Program-made: the position numbers and the translations under genes
Source of the DNA: Marinifilum sp. D714
GTDB lineage: Bacteria > Bacteroidota > Bacteroidia > Bacteroidales > Marinifilaceae
DNA length: 64,000 nt
Assembly (NCBI RefSeq): GCF_030851345.1
Contig: NZ_JALPNU010000001.1
Coordinates: 1-64,000, forward strand
Direction: 5' to 3'
Shown: positions 1 through 8,491 of the stretch, piece by piece
How positions within the stretch are numbered: position 1 is the first letter of the stretch
Layout: each line of letters opens with the position of its first letter
Notes under the pieces: generated by a model
The model's input: only the letters and a program-made list of their open reading frames with translations
Told to the model about the DNA's origin: nothing
Database searches by the model: none

Positions 1-18
1 GATATACTATCTACAAAA

Positions 19-90
19 AGTGGCACAACTTAGACCGAAATCAGTGGCACACTTTGCTCCGATATGAGTGGCATAAGTTCGAGCGATTTA
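19..90. mobile_element. Three 24-bp direct repeats, IS21-family-like transposon end
   Basis: The heptamer AGTGGCA occurs at 19, 43 and 67, exactly 24 bp apart, each followed by a related stretch (CACAACTTAGACCGAAAT, CACACTTTGCTCCGATAT, TAAGTTCGAGCGATTT). Multiple terminal repeats of about this size that begin TGGCA are typical of IS21-family insertion sequences, where they bind the transposase. No istA or istB gene is inside the window, so the element body, if present, lies to the left of position 1. The family assignment is inferred from the repeat pattern alone. Confidence 0.5.
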
Positions 91-384
91 TCCAATCTCT
101 TTATTATTTGTAATTAATCGTCACCTATTCTATCCGATTTCAAATATATTTTTCATTTATTGTATCTTTTGGATATCCATCTACTTCTGCTCAAAACAAA
201 GTGTTATAATATCAATCCCTTCCTGTGACTTTATTGCAGTGCTACGCGAAAGGATTAGTGCGGTAGCTGGGGGTATGACAGAACCTCTTATTGCCATTTG
301 TTTAGGCATTTACAAGATGAAAAATCCAAAATAATGCCGTAAATTGAACAGTGTTAAGGTTTCTGCATTACATAGCAGCCATTG

Positions 385-1869
385 TTAGCGGTTCGTGCTT
401 TCTATGTTTTCTTTCATTATTTTTATTAATCCATCTCCTTTTCCTTCTATAAATCGTTTATTCATTATGCTATTTGATTCAAAGTCGGAAAAGTTTTCAA
501 TAATTTGTTCATTTATTATTTCTCTACCACGAAATGTAAAAGTTAACAAATACAAACGTGTTAGTATTAAATTAAAAATCGTAGTCTGATGAGTTTGAGA
601 TACAGACCAAATAGAATCAATATACTTTAAGTCATTGAGACAATAATTCATCTCGTTTATAATATCGTTTTCATCAAGTGTCATATAATAATACTCTACG
701 ATAAAGTCACAGTAATCTGTAAGCAATAGTTCGTTTTGATATTCGTCAGAATGTCTCAATTTATTAAAAAAATCGTCCCATTTACAAAATATTAGCTCAA
801 GCATTCTTAGATACCTATCCTCTGGCACAGAATTTTTAAAACTAATCATGAAATCATTCCTAGCTTCATGTAAAAAGATGTTTTTATTTATCTCAAAGCA
901 ATCATTTACAATTTCCTCTAACAATTCGTTTGAATTTAAAGCTAAAACTTCAGCTAAAGCTTTGTTAAATATCCTACTCTTTCTGAAATACTTAATAGAT
1001 TGCTTAAAAAAAGCAGAATGAGGCATCAGTTTTAAAAGGCATTTTTTTACTACCTGAAGATTTTCACTATTTAAATCGCCCTCTGTTTCATGTTTTGTTG
1101 TTTGTCGTATTAATTCAAAATTCAACCATTTATTAGTTAATGACTTTTCTTCCGATATCGGGTAAAGATGTTCTCTTGTCAAACTTTGCAAAAAGAATAT
1201 AAAACTCTGTGGTTTAGATAATTTACCTATTGCTTTAAGAAAAAACTGAAAGTTTAGTATGTATAAAGCTTTAACTATGTTTTCTAAAAGAAAATTAAAA
1301 TGAAATCCTCGTCCACTTCTTTCAATTGCTTCAATTAAACTATATGTACTTTTAATGTTGCTATTTTTAACACCATCTTCATATTCTTTCATCATTTCTA
1401 TTTCATGATATGGAGCACCTGATTGTGCTTTTACCTCGAAAGAAACTTTACTTAACAATTCAACGATTTTTTCTGCAATACCCTCTGTATCTTTGTTTGT
1501 AAGTCCGTTAAATTGTAAAAAGCATTTAATATCCGCCAATAAGTAACAGTTCACATTTAAAAACAAAATGAGCGACTTCAAATCAGCTTCTTTTATGCTT
1601 TTGACTAAATAGACATTTGAGGTATGTACTATTTTAGTGAGTTCCGAATTTTGGTCAATACCTGAAATTGTAGCACTATTTTTTGCCTTTGAAACAATCT
1701 GTCTAATTTCATTATCTGTTTTAATTAGTTTATTATTACACTCAATATTTAAAAGTGACTCAATATTTTCATCTTCAAAAGACATTAAGTGTTCAACAAG
1801 GGAAGAATGATTTTCTATCGAACCAAGTTGCTCGATGGCTTCTTTTACTACTATTTCGGATTTTTCCAT
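385..1869 (-). CDS. Hypothetical protein, downstream partner of an overlapping two-gene pair
   Basis: This gene encodes about 494 residues that I cannot assign to a known family. The sequence looks almost entirely alpha-helical, is rich in Leu, Asn, Lys and Glu, and has no signal peptide or clear membrane segment, so it is probably a cytosolic helical-repeat-like protein. Its start overlaps the end of the upstream gene. ATG at 1869 is chosen, and another possible start lies at 1878, so the overlap is about 20-28 nt and the two genes are very likely translationally coupled. The stop codon TAA sits inside a GTTAGC core that resembles the cores of the cassette-like repeat at 3458-3585. A role with its partner in defence is only a guess from context. 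Confidence 0.7.
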   Translation of the reverse strand: MEKSEIVVKEAIEQLGSIENHSSLVEHLMSFEDENIESLLNIECNNKLIKTDNEIRQIVSKAKNSATISGIDQNSELTKIVHTSNVYLVKSIKEADLKSLILFLNVNCYLLADIKCFLQFNGLTNKDTEGIAEKIVELLSKVSFEVKAQSGAPYHEIEMMKEYEDGVKNSNIKSTYSLIEAIERSGRGFHFNFLLENIVKALYILNFQFFLKAIGKLSKPQSFIFFLQSLTREHLYPISEEKSLTNKWLNFELIRQTTKHETEGDLNSENLQVVKKCLLKLMPHSAFFKQSIKYFRKSRIFNKALAEVLALNSNELLEEIVNDCFEINKNIFLHEARNDFMISFKNSVPEDRYLRMLELIFCKWDDFFNKLRHSDEYQNELLLTDYCDFIVEYYYMTLDENDIINEMNYCLNDLKYIDSIWSVSQTHQTTIFNLILTRLYLLTFTFRGREIINEQIIENFSDFESNSIMNKRFIEGKGDGLIKIMKENIESTNR

Positions 1870-3407
1870 ACTAAGCAATCTGAATTATTTAACTTGTCCC
1901 AAAGCTCATTGAATGCATCAACGACAGGCTGAGGGTGGGATACCTCTTGCAAAATATGATGACTTTTCCCATAAGAATTAATCGAAGTTCCCAATGAATA
2001 TACTTTCGACCTTTTTAGTTCATTACTTGGGAAGATTAGAAACCTATCATGAAATGACCATCCAAAATTTCCATGTTGTATTCTGAACTCAACATTCATA
2101 TGGAAATTATTATTTTTCGGGTTATCAAATTCAAGCTGATAACTATGTATTATATCAGAAACAGTTTTACCCTTTTGGTCATAAACATTTTTTACAGTAT
2201 CAGTAATTGAACCAATAGCTTTTAATGGTACACCTCCAACTGTTGAAAAATATAGAGTGTTAAAAATATCTTTAGGACTTAAAAAAGGGTCCCAAATGAA
2301 AACACCATTTTCTCCATGTTGCTTTATTAATAATCGTAAATCCTCAATAGTTCCTTTACCAGAGGAATTGTACTGTTTGAAAGCCAAAGATTTTTCCAAT
2401 TGTTTCTTTTCTTCGTCGTACAAATTATTATTAATAAAATCAGTATAGCTATGCTTTGTATTTTTTCTCCTATTCCCATCTTTACTTGATACTTGAATTT
2501 TCACCATTTCACCATCAAGTTCGAATAACCTTGGTTCGGGACTTACAATTCCCATATTAAAAGAGAATTCACGAATAAAACTTCCTGAGAATGTCGATAG
2601 TATTAAGCTTGGCTCTTTTCTCCAAATTTTAATGTGATTTATCTGGTCAAGATTTCCAATTTTCACAATTTGAGTTAAACCTTGGTTATACTCTTCAATA
2701 GTACTTCCCATATAGTTTTTGTCAAATGTAGATTCCACTTGAAGCAAACATTCAGGAATTGAAGTTAATTTTTTATGCCACGCAAAATCAACGACTACGC
2801 CATCCCACGTCTTTAAAGCACGTGCATCTGAGTGTAGAACATTAACAGGAAATTGAAAAATGAAATTACCTATCCTATCTCTAACTACAGATAAATCAAT
2901 AGGAACTATTTTATTTATCTTATCACTTAAAGTATTGAGTTTAGATAGCTTGTCAATATCAAGGAGATAACTAAAATTTGATTTGTCCTCGTCAAAGAAC
3001 TCAAGAATATATGAACCATCATGATTATTTTTTAAAACTTTATTTATTCGATTTCCATCAACAGATGGTACATATTGCTTTGTTAAACTATTTAATTTTG
3101 GAAATATTGAAATACTTTTACCTTCATAAAGCCATTTACCTTTGGTTTTTAATGTTTCGTAATTTTGTTCGACTTCATCTAGAGAAAGCCAATACCTTTG
3201 AATACCTAAATTATAATCTTTATTTACTGAAATAGGCCTACACAGAAATTGTTGATTTCTACCAACAAATGGTTTCTCTTCAAATACGGCAATTGTATAA
3301 AAATTAAGAGTTGTATTGTCCTTCTTTCTTGTTAAAAACAATTCTGTAATCTCACAACTCTGGTAAAATCCAATATTTCCGTTTTCTGTTAAGATTTTAA
3401 AATCCAT
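1851..3407 (-). CDS. VPA1262-like protein with phospholipase-D-like C-terminal half
   Basis: This is a 518-residue soluble protein. The C-terminal third carries features of the PLD superfamily: a hydrophobic strand ending in IWDPFLS near residue 375, then HDRFLIF near 465 and SLGTSIN near 480, which resemble the HxK...GSxN signature with Arg in place of Lys. The overall look, including the ending SHHILQEVS, recalls proteins annotated as VPA1262 family, but I recognise this only from memory. Such degenerate PLD domains occur in nuclease-type effectors of defence islands. The gene is the first of an overlapping pair and ATG at 3407 starts the only long frame. Catalytic activity cannot be judged because only one HxR-type motif is clear. 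Confidence 0.65.
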   Translation of the reverse strand: MDFKILTENGNIGFYQSCEITELFLTRKKDNTTLNFYTIAVFEEKPFVGRNQQFLCRPISVNKDYNLGIQRYWLSLDEVEQNYETLKTKGKWLYEGKSISIFPKLNSLTKQYVPSVDGNRINKVLKNNHDGSYILEFFDEDKSNFSYLLDIDKLSKLNTLSDKINKIVPIDLSVVRDRIGNFIFQFPVNVLHSDARALKTWDGVVVDFAWHKKLTSIPECLLQVESTFDKNYMGSTIEEYNQGLTQIVKIGNLDQINHIKIWRKEPSLILSTFSGSFIREFSFNMGIVSPEPRLFELDGEMVKIQVSSKDGNRRKNTKHSYTDFINNNLYDEEKKQLEKSLAFKQYNSSGKGTIEDLRLLIKQHGENGVFIWDPFLSPKDIFNTLYFSTVGGVPLKAIGSITDTVKNVYDQKGKTVSDIIHSYQLEFDNPKNNNFHMNVEFRIQHGNFGWSFHDRFLIFPSNELKRSKVYSLGTSINSYGKSHHILQEVSHPQPVVDAFNELWDKLNNSDCLVWKNPK

Positions 3408-3457
3408 AATCTTACAATTCTATTTTCTTGGCAGATTGCTCTTTTTTTTACATGACC

Positions 3458-3585
3458 GCTAACGGTTGGCGGTATGAAATGTTGCCGATTGCGGGCGAAT
3501 TCCTGTCAAGTTACACAAAAGTTGAAGCGGGCTACAACCCTTGAATAACCTACTGTTCCGGCAATTTTTTATACCGCGTGTTAGC
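3458..3585. repeat. attC-like imperfect inverted repeat between two accessory transcription units
   Basis: The left arm holds GCTAAC (3458), CGGTAT (3470) and TTGCCG (3482). The right arm holds the reverse complements in mirror order, CGGCAA (559-564 of the 3 kb), ATACCG (571-576) and GTTAGC (580-585), with unequal spacers between the blocks. The result is a long hairpin with bulges and a loop of about 70 nt. This resembles integron attC sites (short paired boxes with core GTT...), but the cores do not match the GTTRRRY consensus strictly and no integrase is visible. Related GCTAAC/GTTAGC cores occur at 384-389 and 5050-5055, just outside the neighbouring genes. Confidence 0.45.
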
Positions 3586-3595
3586 ACCCTGTGCA

Positions 3596-5023
3596 TTATT
3601 CTTCGTTTATCATTTTCTTAAAATCAGTTGTCAATTCAAAAATCCGAAGTGGATATTTCCTTTTCACTTCTTTCTCTTTTTCATAGTCCAACCAGTCAAA
3701 TTGTTCTGAATAAGTTTCTTTTGAATATTCATTTCTCAATTCATTTATGACTTCTCTTGAATAGGATATTACTCTAAAATAGTCAGAAAATTCAACACTA
3801 TCATTTACGTGAAATTTTATTATATAATCCAAATCATTTGTTATCAAGTGCTTTAATATTTGTTTGATTTTATCATTTTCAACTGTTTTGTCATTTATGA
3901 AACATTTCCCTGATGTACCCTGTTTTATTTCGATAATATTTTGAGTTCTATTTATATCATCGTAAATCTCTTTGGGATTAAACCAATCAGAATACCAATT
4001 TGGCAGCCATGTTTGAAATGAAAAATCTTTATAATATCTAATGTCATATTCAGGATTTATTGGAACAACAGCGTAAGCAATTCTTGTAACCCCTGATTTT
4101 GCTAATTCATTTTTTAGTTGGTTAACAAATCCCATTTTTACTGTCTTATCAATGTGCAGCTGATATACCATATGAGGTATTTCATATTCACTTCGCATAG
4201 ATTGCCAATCCATTATTTTATCCTTTAGCTCATAGAGGTCTATTTTTTTATTTTCGACAATTATAAATGGTTCATTTTCATTTTGACTCTTAGATTTAAC
4301 AACATAAATATTTTCAATCAACGAACGTCGAAATAATCTTTCGTAACTGTTTGTTTCTGGTAATTCAAGTCTATAATTATTGTGTATGTTTTTTACAAGA
4401 TAATTGTGATTAATTGCTTTGTAATCAATCAAATTAATCCTTGATAAACCGAAAGCGATTATAGAAATAATCACACCTGTTAATAACATCCATTTTAAGC
4501 TTTTTCTTTTAAAAGTCAGCCCAATTGTGTTCCATGTTTGTAGAAAAAGAACAATTATAATAAGGATGAAAATATAGTTGTAATCAGGGTAAAAGCTAAA
4601 AACATAAAATCCTCCATGAAATGCAAGTCCGAACATTATACCGAAAACAATTGCCAATTTTGAAAACCAGCTTAAGAAATACCAGTTTAAAACTCTTTGG
4701 TCATTAACAATCGTAGTTTTCCTATAATGTCGTTTCTCAAAAAACTTTCTGGGTCTATCGAACCAAAATGCAAAACAAACGGATTGAGATATGATTACAG
4801 ATATAAAAGCAAAAAAGAGATTATAAAAATACACCTCTTTGTCGGTCAAAATCCACAAATCATAATCTTCTGTAACTGAGAGAATCCGAAAAACCTCTCT
4901 AATCAAGTACAAGAAAGAATAAAAAGCAAATGAATAAAATAAACCAATTAAGATTCCAGTAATCAGTCTGAATCTTGGTATTTCAAAAATTTTAGAATCA
5001 ATATTTAAAATCCGTTTTTTCAT
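3596..5023 (-). CDS. Membrane protein with ExbD/TolR-like C-terminal segments
   Basis: This is a 475-residue protein. About five hydrophobic segments lie near residues 20-45, 65-88, 117-145, 148-165 and 178-195, followed by a long soluble C-terminal region of about 270 residues. Within that region two stretches (about 245-310 and 375-430) have the strand-helix-strand pattern of the ExbD/TolR periplasmic domain, e.g. YQLHIDKTVKMGFVNQLKN with a following Gly-hydrophobic strand. This is a fold-level impression only. The gene is isolated, lying between the attC-like repeat on its 3' side and a GCTAAC core (5050) on its 5' side, as in a mobile cassette. Its function is unknown. Confidence 0.65.
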   Translation of the reverse strand: MKKRILNIDSKIFEIPRFRLITGILIGLFYSFAFYSFLYLIREVFRILSVTEDYDLWILTDKEVYFYNLFFAFISVIISQSVCFAFWFDRPRKFFEKRHYRKTTIVNDQRVLNWYFLSWFSKLAIVFGIMFGLAFHGGFYVFSFYPDYNYIFILIIIVLFLQTWNTIGLTFKRKSLKWMLLTGVIISIIAFGLSRINLIDYKAINHNYLVKNIHNNYRLELPETNSYERLFRRSLIENIYVVKSKSQNENEPFIIVENKKIDLYELKDKIMDWQSMRSEYEIPHMVYQLHIDKTVKMGFVNQLKNELAKSGVTRIAYAVVPINPEYDIRYYKDFSFQTWLPNWYSDWFNPKEIYDDINRTQNIIEIKQGTSGKCFINDKTVENDKIKQILKHLITNDLDYIIKFHVNDSVEFSDYFRVISYSREVINELRNEYSKETYSEQFDWLDYEKEKEVKRKYPLRIFELTTDFKKMINEE

Positions 5024-5049
5024 TGTTGCAGTGTCTTTCTTGCATGGGT

Positions 5050-5136
5050 GCTAACGTCGGGCTAACCCAACCTAGTTGGTTTATTTTGATTATATAAGTT
5101 TGTTTACTCCACTAATATAGTTGGCTAACCCAACCT
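5050..5136. repeat. GCTAAC cores with duplicated GCTAACCCAACCT
   Basis: GCTAAC at 5050 lies just upstream of the start of the membrane protein gene. The 13-mer GCTAACCCAACCT is repeated exactly at 5061-5073 and 5124-5136, and each copy has a short TTGG/CCAA self-complementary flank. The stretch may be a degraded relative of the inverted repeat at 3458-3585. Confidence 0.35.
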
Positions 5137-5418
5137 TTAGGTAGAGTTATTAAAAATATCACCTATTGGATTTTTAAACTTAGAAATCTCGCTTTTTGCA
5201 AATTGAGTATAAATCTCTCTTGTTTTACTCGAGCCATGCCTAAAATATTTTGTATGTAAGGTAAATCTGTTCCTTGTTCCAATCCAATACACCATTTTCA
5301 TTGGTGATAAATCAAATTTATAAACAATTATCTTTAATCGAAACATTTTACAGTAATAAATTTTAAGGGAAATACACATCCTTTATTCTTGTGCTGGTGT
5401 TTGTGGGGGCAACGAAAC

Positions 5419-5554
5419 AAAGAGGGTGTCCAAAAAGTAAGTTCAATCGAATACAATATCATGTTGAATGAAGTGAAACATCTGTTAATGAAAAGGACAG
5501 ATACTTCGCTGACTCAGAATGACAATACTATTGAACTTTTTGGACACCCTCTTT
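5419..5554. mobile_element. 136-bp MITE with perfect 20-bp terminal inverted repeats
   Basis: AAAGAGGGTGTCCAAAAAGT at 5419-5438 is the exact reverse complement of 5535-5554. The interior contains no gene, and a frame that reads through it is a by-product. The size, perfect ends and lack of coding content fit a miniature inverted-repeat element mobilised by a transposase elsewhere in the genome. The GAGGGTGTCC-type ends are of the kind seen in DDE insertion sequences of Bacteroidota, but the parent family is not determined here. No convincing target-site duplication was seen. Confidence 0.75.
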
Positions 5555-5577
5555 CTTTGCAGGGATGCATCAAAGGG

Positions 5578-6201
5578 CTACAGCACCAATTCTACGATAT
5601 TTGATTTTTGGCCAATCACCTCGTCTTTCAGCATGTAAAAGAGGTAATACTCGCGGCTTTCGCTCTTTCCTGGATCTGCCTTTGGTCGCACATCCATATA
5701 CTTCCCAGTGGTTGATACCCCAAGCAATTGAAACTGTCCAATCCCATCAATACGCGAATAAACTCTCCATCCATCGGTAGAATTCTTTTGGCATTTTAAA
5801 ACCGGGTACTCTCCCTCAAGCCTTGCTTTTAGTTCAGGAACCATATCGGCAGAATCCTCACTCGCATAGGTAGTATTAAAACCAAGATCAATCCACATGG
5901 CATCAGTACAGGCCGGATTTTCACGAACAGTCTCTCTACGATTACGAATGTATGCTACGAAATCATCTTTCTCTACATGTACTTCTTTCACTGCAGCCTT
6001 CAATTGTACTTCAAGCTGGTCCCTGGCATCCATCAAAGCCAACAGCTTGTTGATACGTGCTATTTCTGCAGCAATCTCTTCCTCAGTCATGCCCAGTGTT
6101 GGCCCATGAATCTGAATTTTCGCAATATAGTTTAAACAAGCTTGTCTAAACTCTTTTACATTCCCTTTAATAAAATCATAACGTCTTTTTATTAAAACCA
6201 T
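5578..6201 (-). CDS. Conserved hypothetical protein (207 aa)
   Basis: This is a soluble protein of 207 residues without a signal peptide. The N-terminal half is helical (residues 1-85, with a charged segment rich in Glu and Ala). The C-terminal half (about 125-207) looks beta-rich and ends with a strand pattern (YYLFYMLKD, then SNIVELVL) like the last strands of a small beta-sandwich. I do not recognise the family. ATG at 6201 is the first start of a clean frame. It stands alone on the minus strand, with a MITE downstream and an AT-rich gap upstream. Confidence 0.65.
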   Translation of the reverse strand: MVLIKRRYDFIKGNVKEFRQACLNYIAKIQIHGPTLGMTEEEIAAEIARINKLLALMDARDQLEVQLKAAVKEVHVEKDDFVAYIRNRRETVRENPACTDAMWIDLGFNTTYASEDSADMVPELKARLEGEYPVLKCQKNSTDGWRVYSRIDGIGQFQLLGVSTTGKYMDVRPKADPGKSESREYYLFYMLKDEVIGQKSNIVELVL

Positions 6202-6738
6202 AACTGTAAATTTACATTAAACATAGTAGCTGTAATTTATTCTTTATTACTCCCTTTTAATATGATATCATTAAAGTCAAAACAAAGAGCTAAAAATTAA
6301 ATTATAGATTAACATTAAACTCTTTTCAATTACACTTTACTCTGTACATATCAAAAGACAATATCTAAGTTAGTACCTCTATTTTAAAAATGCCTGTAAA
6401 ATAGAATATTTTTAGCTTTTATCATTTTGTTCAATTTTAAAAGTCTGATTATTTGCAATCTAATAAATTTTCAAAGATTTTAATTTCTTTCACCCTCTCT
6501 CCCATAATGTAAAAAACAGCAGGTTTTATTTTTGGCACAATCGCGAAAATGCCCTCTTTCGCATTCAGAACATATATTTTTATTACACAACAGCTCCTTA
6601 GAAAATTCCTATTTATCCTTAATTTATTGGCTTTTCCGAACTTTTGTTAAAAACGAAATCACATTTGGTAAAAAAATGAGGCTTTTTTAGCCTGCTCTCT
6701 TTATTTTTTTTCGCTCCCATGCGCAAAATTTCAGCAAA
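6202..6738. other. AT-rich intergenic stretch without recognised gene
   Basis: This stretch of 537 bp has no long open frame, no tRNA-like fold and no clear terminator. It separates the 207-aa gene from the GC-rich 21-nt repeat array and may hold the promoter of the 207-aa gene, although no good TAnnTTTG box was found. Confidence 0.4.
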
Positions 6739-6795
6739 TTATTTATTGTTTACTTTTCGGAAGCGCAGAAAATTCTCGCGATTGGACTTAATTTT

Positions 6796-7082
6796 CGTGC
6801 GTTTATAAAGCTCATTCGCGCGGTGGAGCACTTTTTCCGCGCGTTTGGTGGCTTCCTCCGCGCGAAATTCCAGCTCAAACGGGCGGTGGAGCACTTTCAC
6901 CGCGCGGAGAAGCTCGTCATTCGCAAGAAAGTTGATCATATTCGTGCGGTTATGGATAAATTTCGCTGTCTTGAGCTCCTTCACCGCACGATAATCTTGC
7001 TCCTCCGTGCGGAAGAGATGCTCAAACGGGCGGTAGAGGTGCTCCACCGCGCGGTGGAAGAGCTCTCACGCGAGTTATTGTT
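6796..7082. repeat. 21-nt degenerate tandem array, 14 units, CGCGCGG-like core
   Basis: A core related to CGCGCGG begins at 6796, 6817, 6838, 6859, 6880, 6901, 6922, 6943, 6964, 6985, 7006, 7027, 7048 and 7069. Every step is exactly 21 nt and there is no indel. The other 14 nt of each unit vary, often containing GAGCTC- or GGAGCA-like words. Because 21 is a multiple of 3, open frames exist on both strands (a heptad-like 92-aa frame on plus and a 102-aa frame on minus), so coding capacity may be a by-product. The GC content is much higher than in the surroundings. Function is unknown. Confidence 0.85.
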
Positions 7083-7101
7083 AATTAAAAACGAAGAATA
7101 A

Positions 7102-7402
7102 GCTCATCATGCAAGTCTTCAAAATTCGCTTAATGCCTGCAGGAATTGACTTTGAGAGAGATAGTGATATCAGGGTCTTTTATTCAACAATTACAAAAAG
7201 CAAAAAGAGGCTTTTGTTTTCGGGGCTAAATCAAGATCGAAAATCTTGAATTTTACTTGATTTCATACAAGTATTATGATTATTTTTTCCTAAGACTTCT
7301 TTTACACAAGAATACTTAGGATCAATACTTTGAGGATCTTTCCTTTATAAGCTTCCTTACATGTCAAGCATCTTGAAGATGCAAGACATATTTATAGCAA
7401 CA
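7102..7402. other. Intergenic region with small hairpins
   Basis: No gene is seen. The region contains short inverted repeats: TCAAGAT/ATCTTGA near 7230, an imperfect hairpin CCTAAG...CTTAGG near 7290-7322, and GCATCTTGAAGATGC near 7368-7382. The last one lies just past the stop codon of the minus-strand gene at 7403 and could act as its 3' end hairpin, though it lacks a strong T-tract. Confidence 0.35.
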
Positions 7403-8431
7403 TCACTTATTCCTTCGTTTGTTCCAATATTTGATGTAATGGTCCTGAGAAATTAAACCAATGGAACCTGAGTAGATTCCTCCCCCTTGTATGGCGTCAT
7501 AAACACGCACTACAATGGTATTTTTTTCGCTGCTGCTTAGTAGGTTTTGAGGCAGGTAATAGCCTCTTAATTGTTGCCACGAATTGGATCGTTCGCGAAC
7601 GGTTTGTGGTTTAAATTCGCCCGATTGTCCTACCAGAACGCCATTCACAAACACCTGATCGATATCGTCAATCTTTCCCAGAATTAGTACCATTCTGTCA
7701 TTTACGAATTCTTCTTTCAGTTTAAATTCCAAGGCATAACAGGCATAGCCATCATAGTTTTTATAGCCTTGATCTTCCCAGTTTCCCGGAACAATAATGT
7801 TGTCCCAACGATTCAATTGGTCAATGTTTTCATGTGCATACTGTCCTGTTTTAAACTTCCAGCTTCCGCTCAAATCAACATCCAGGGGAACTGCATCAAC
7901 ATCCATCATGATGCCAAGATTTCCATGAACAATCCCGCCTTCTCCCCCAGCGTCGTACACACGCACCGCAATGGTATTGCTTTCTTGTAATAAATCAGGA
8001 GGCAGTTTGTAACTTCTGAAAACATTGTATGCCGTTGAGAATCTGGGTGGAAATTTCCCTGACAATCCGATTCTTACGCCATTCACAAACACCTCATGTA
8101 CATCATCAACATATCCCAACTGCAAGTACAAAGCTTGTTTGTCGGGCAATTGCCTGCCACTAAAAGTAGTTCGATACCAGGCAAAACCATCGTAACCATG
8201 AAAACCTTGGTTCTCCCAGGCTGATGGAACATCGATCCACTCCCAGTCTGAATCGTTAAATTCAGGATTGGCCCACTCCTGCTTATCTCCAATGGAAAAT
8301 TTCCAGCGATGGCTTAAATCCATTACCTTTTTTAAATCCTGTGCCGAACTGATGCTCGCCAAGCCCATTAAAAGAAACAGAATCAAGCTGAGCTTGCTTC
8401 GCAAATAGGTTATGTTTGAAGTTTGAATCAT
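7403..8431 (-). CDS. Secreted protein with two GH2-type sugar-binding jelly-roll domains
   Basis: ATG at 8431 is preferred over an upstream start at 8476 because it gives a classical signal peptide ending in ISSAQ. The mature part contains two similar domains of about 150 residues, each starting with a DLS..W.F..G pattern and containing WENQG or WEDQG, a GYDGxAWYR-type strand, a VFVNGxxxG turn and a final VRVYDA...GGI segment. These are hallmarks of the N-terminal beta-sandwich of glycoside hydrolase family 2. No catalytic TIM barrel follows, so it is probably a carbohydrate-binding or sensing protein in the envelope. It is last in a likely three-gene unit with its paralogue at 8492 and the gene at 9604. 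Confidence 0.75.
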   Translation of the reverse strand: MIQTSNITYLRSKLSLILFLLMGLASISSAQDLKKVMDLSHRWKFSIGDKQEWANPEFNDSDWEWIDVPSAWENQGFHGYDGFAWYRTTFSGRQLPDKQALYLQLGYVDDVHEVFVNGVRIGLSGKFPPRFSTAYNVFRSYKLPPDLLQESNTIAVRVYDAGGEGGIVHGNLGIMMDVDAVPLDVDLSGSWKFKTGQYAHENIDQLNRWDNIIVPGNWEDQGYKNYDGYACYALEFKLKEEFVNDRMVLILGKIDDIDQVFVNGVLVGQSGEFKPQTVRERSNSWQQLRGYYLPQNLLSSSEKNTIVVRVYDAIQGGGIYSGSIGLISQDHYIKYWNKRRNK

Positions 8432-8491
8432 TATTCGGATAACTTTATTGACACAGCAATTTAAAATTTGTGTCATTTGTGCTTTATTTTA

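Noticed and set aside
241-335. Open frame of about 30 codons ending LGIYKMKNPK, possibly the tail of a broken gene
   Set aside because: No recognisable family and no start or length support; reading frame upstream is uncertain.
5137-5379. 80-aa minus-strand frame
   Set aside because: Low-complexity composition, no family, no ribosome-binding or promoter signal, beside repeats; probably spurious or a remnant.
6739-7101. Two overlapping frames on opposite strands with heptad-like Arg pattern
   Set aside because: Both follow from the 21-nt repeat period being divisible by three; neither has independent support, so the array is annotated as a repeat.
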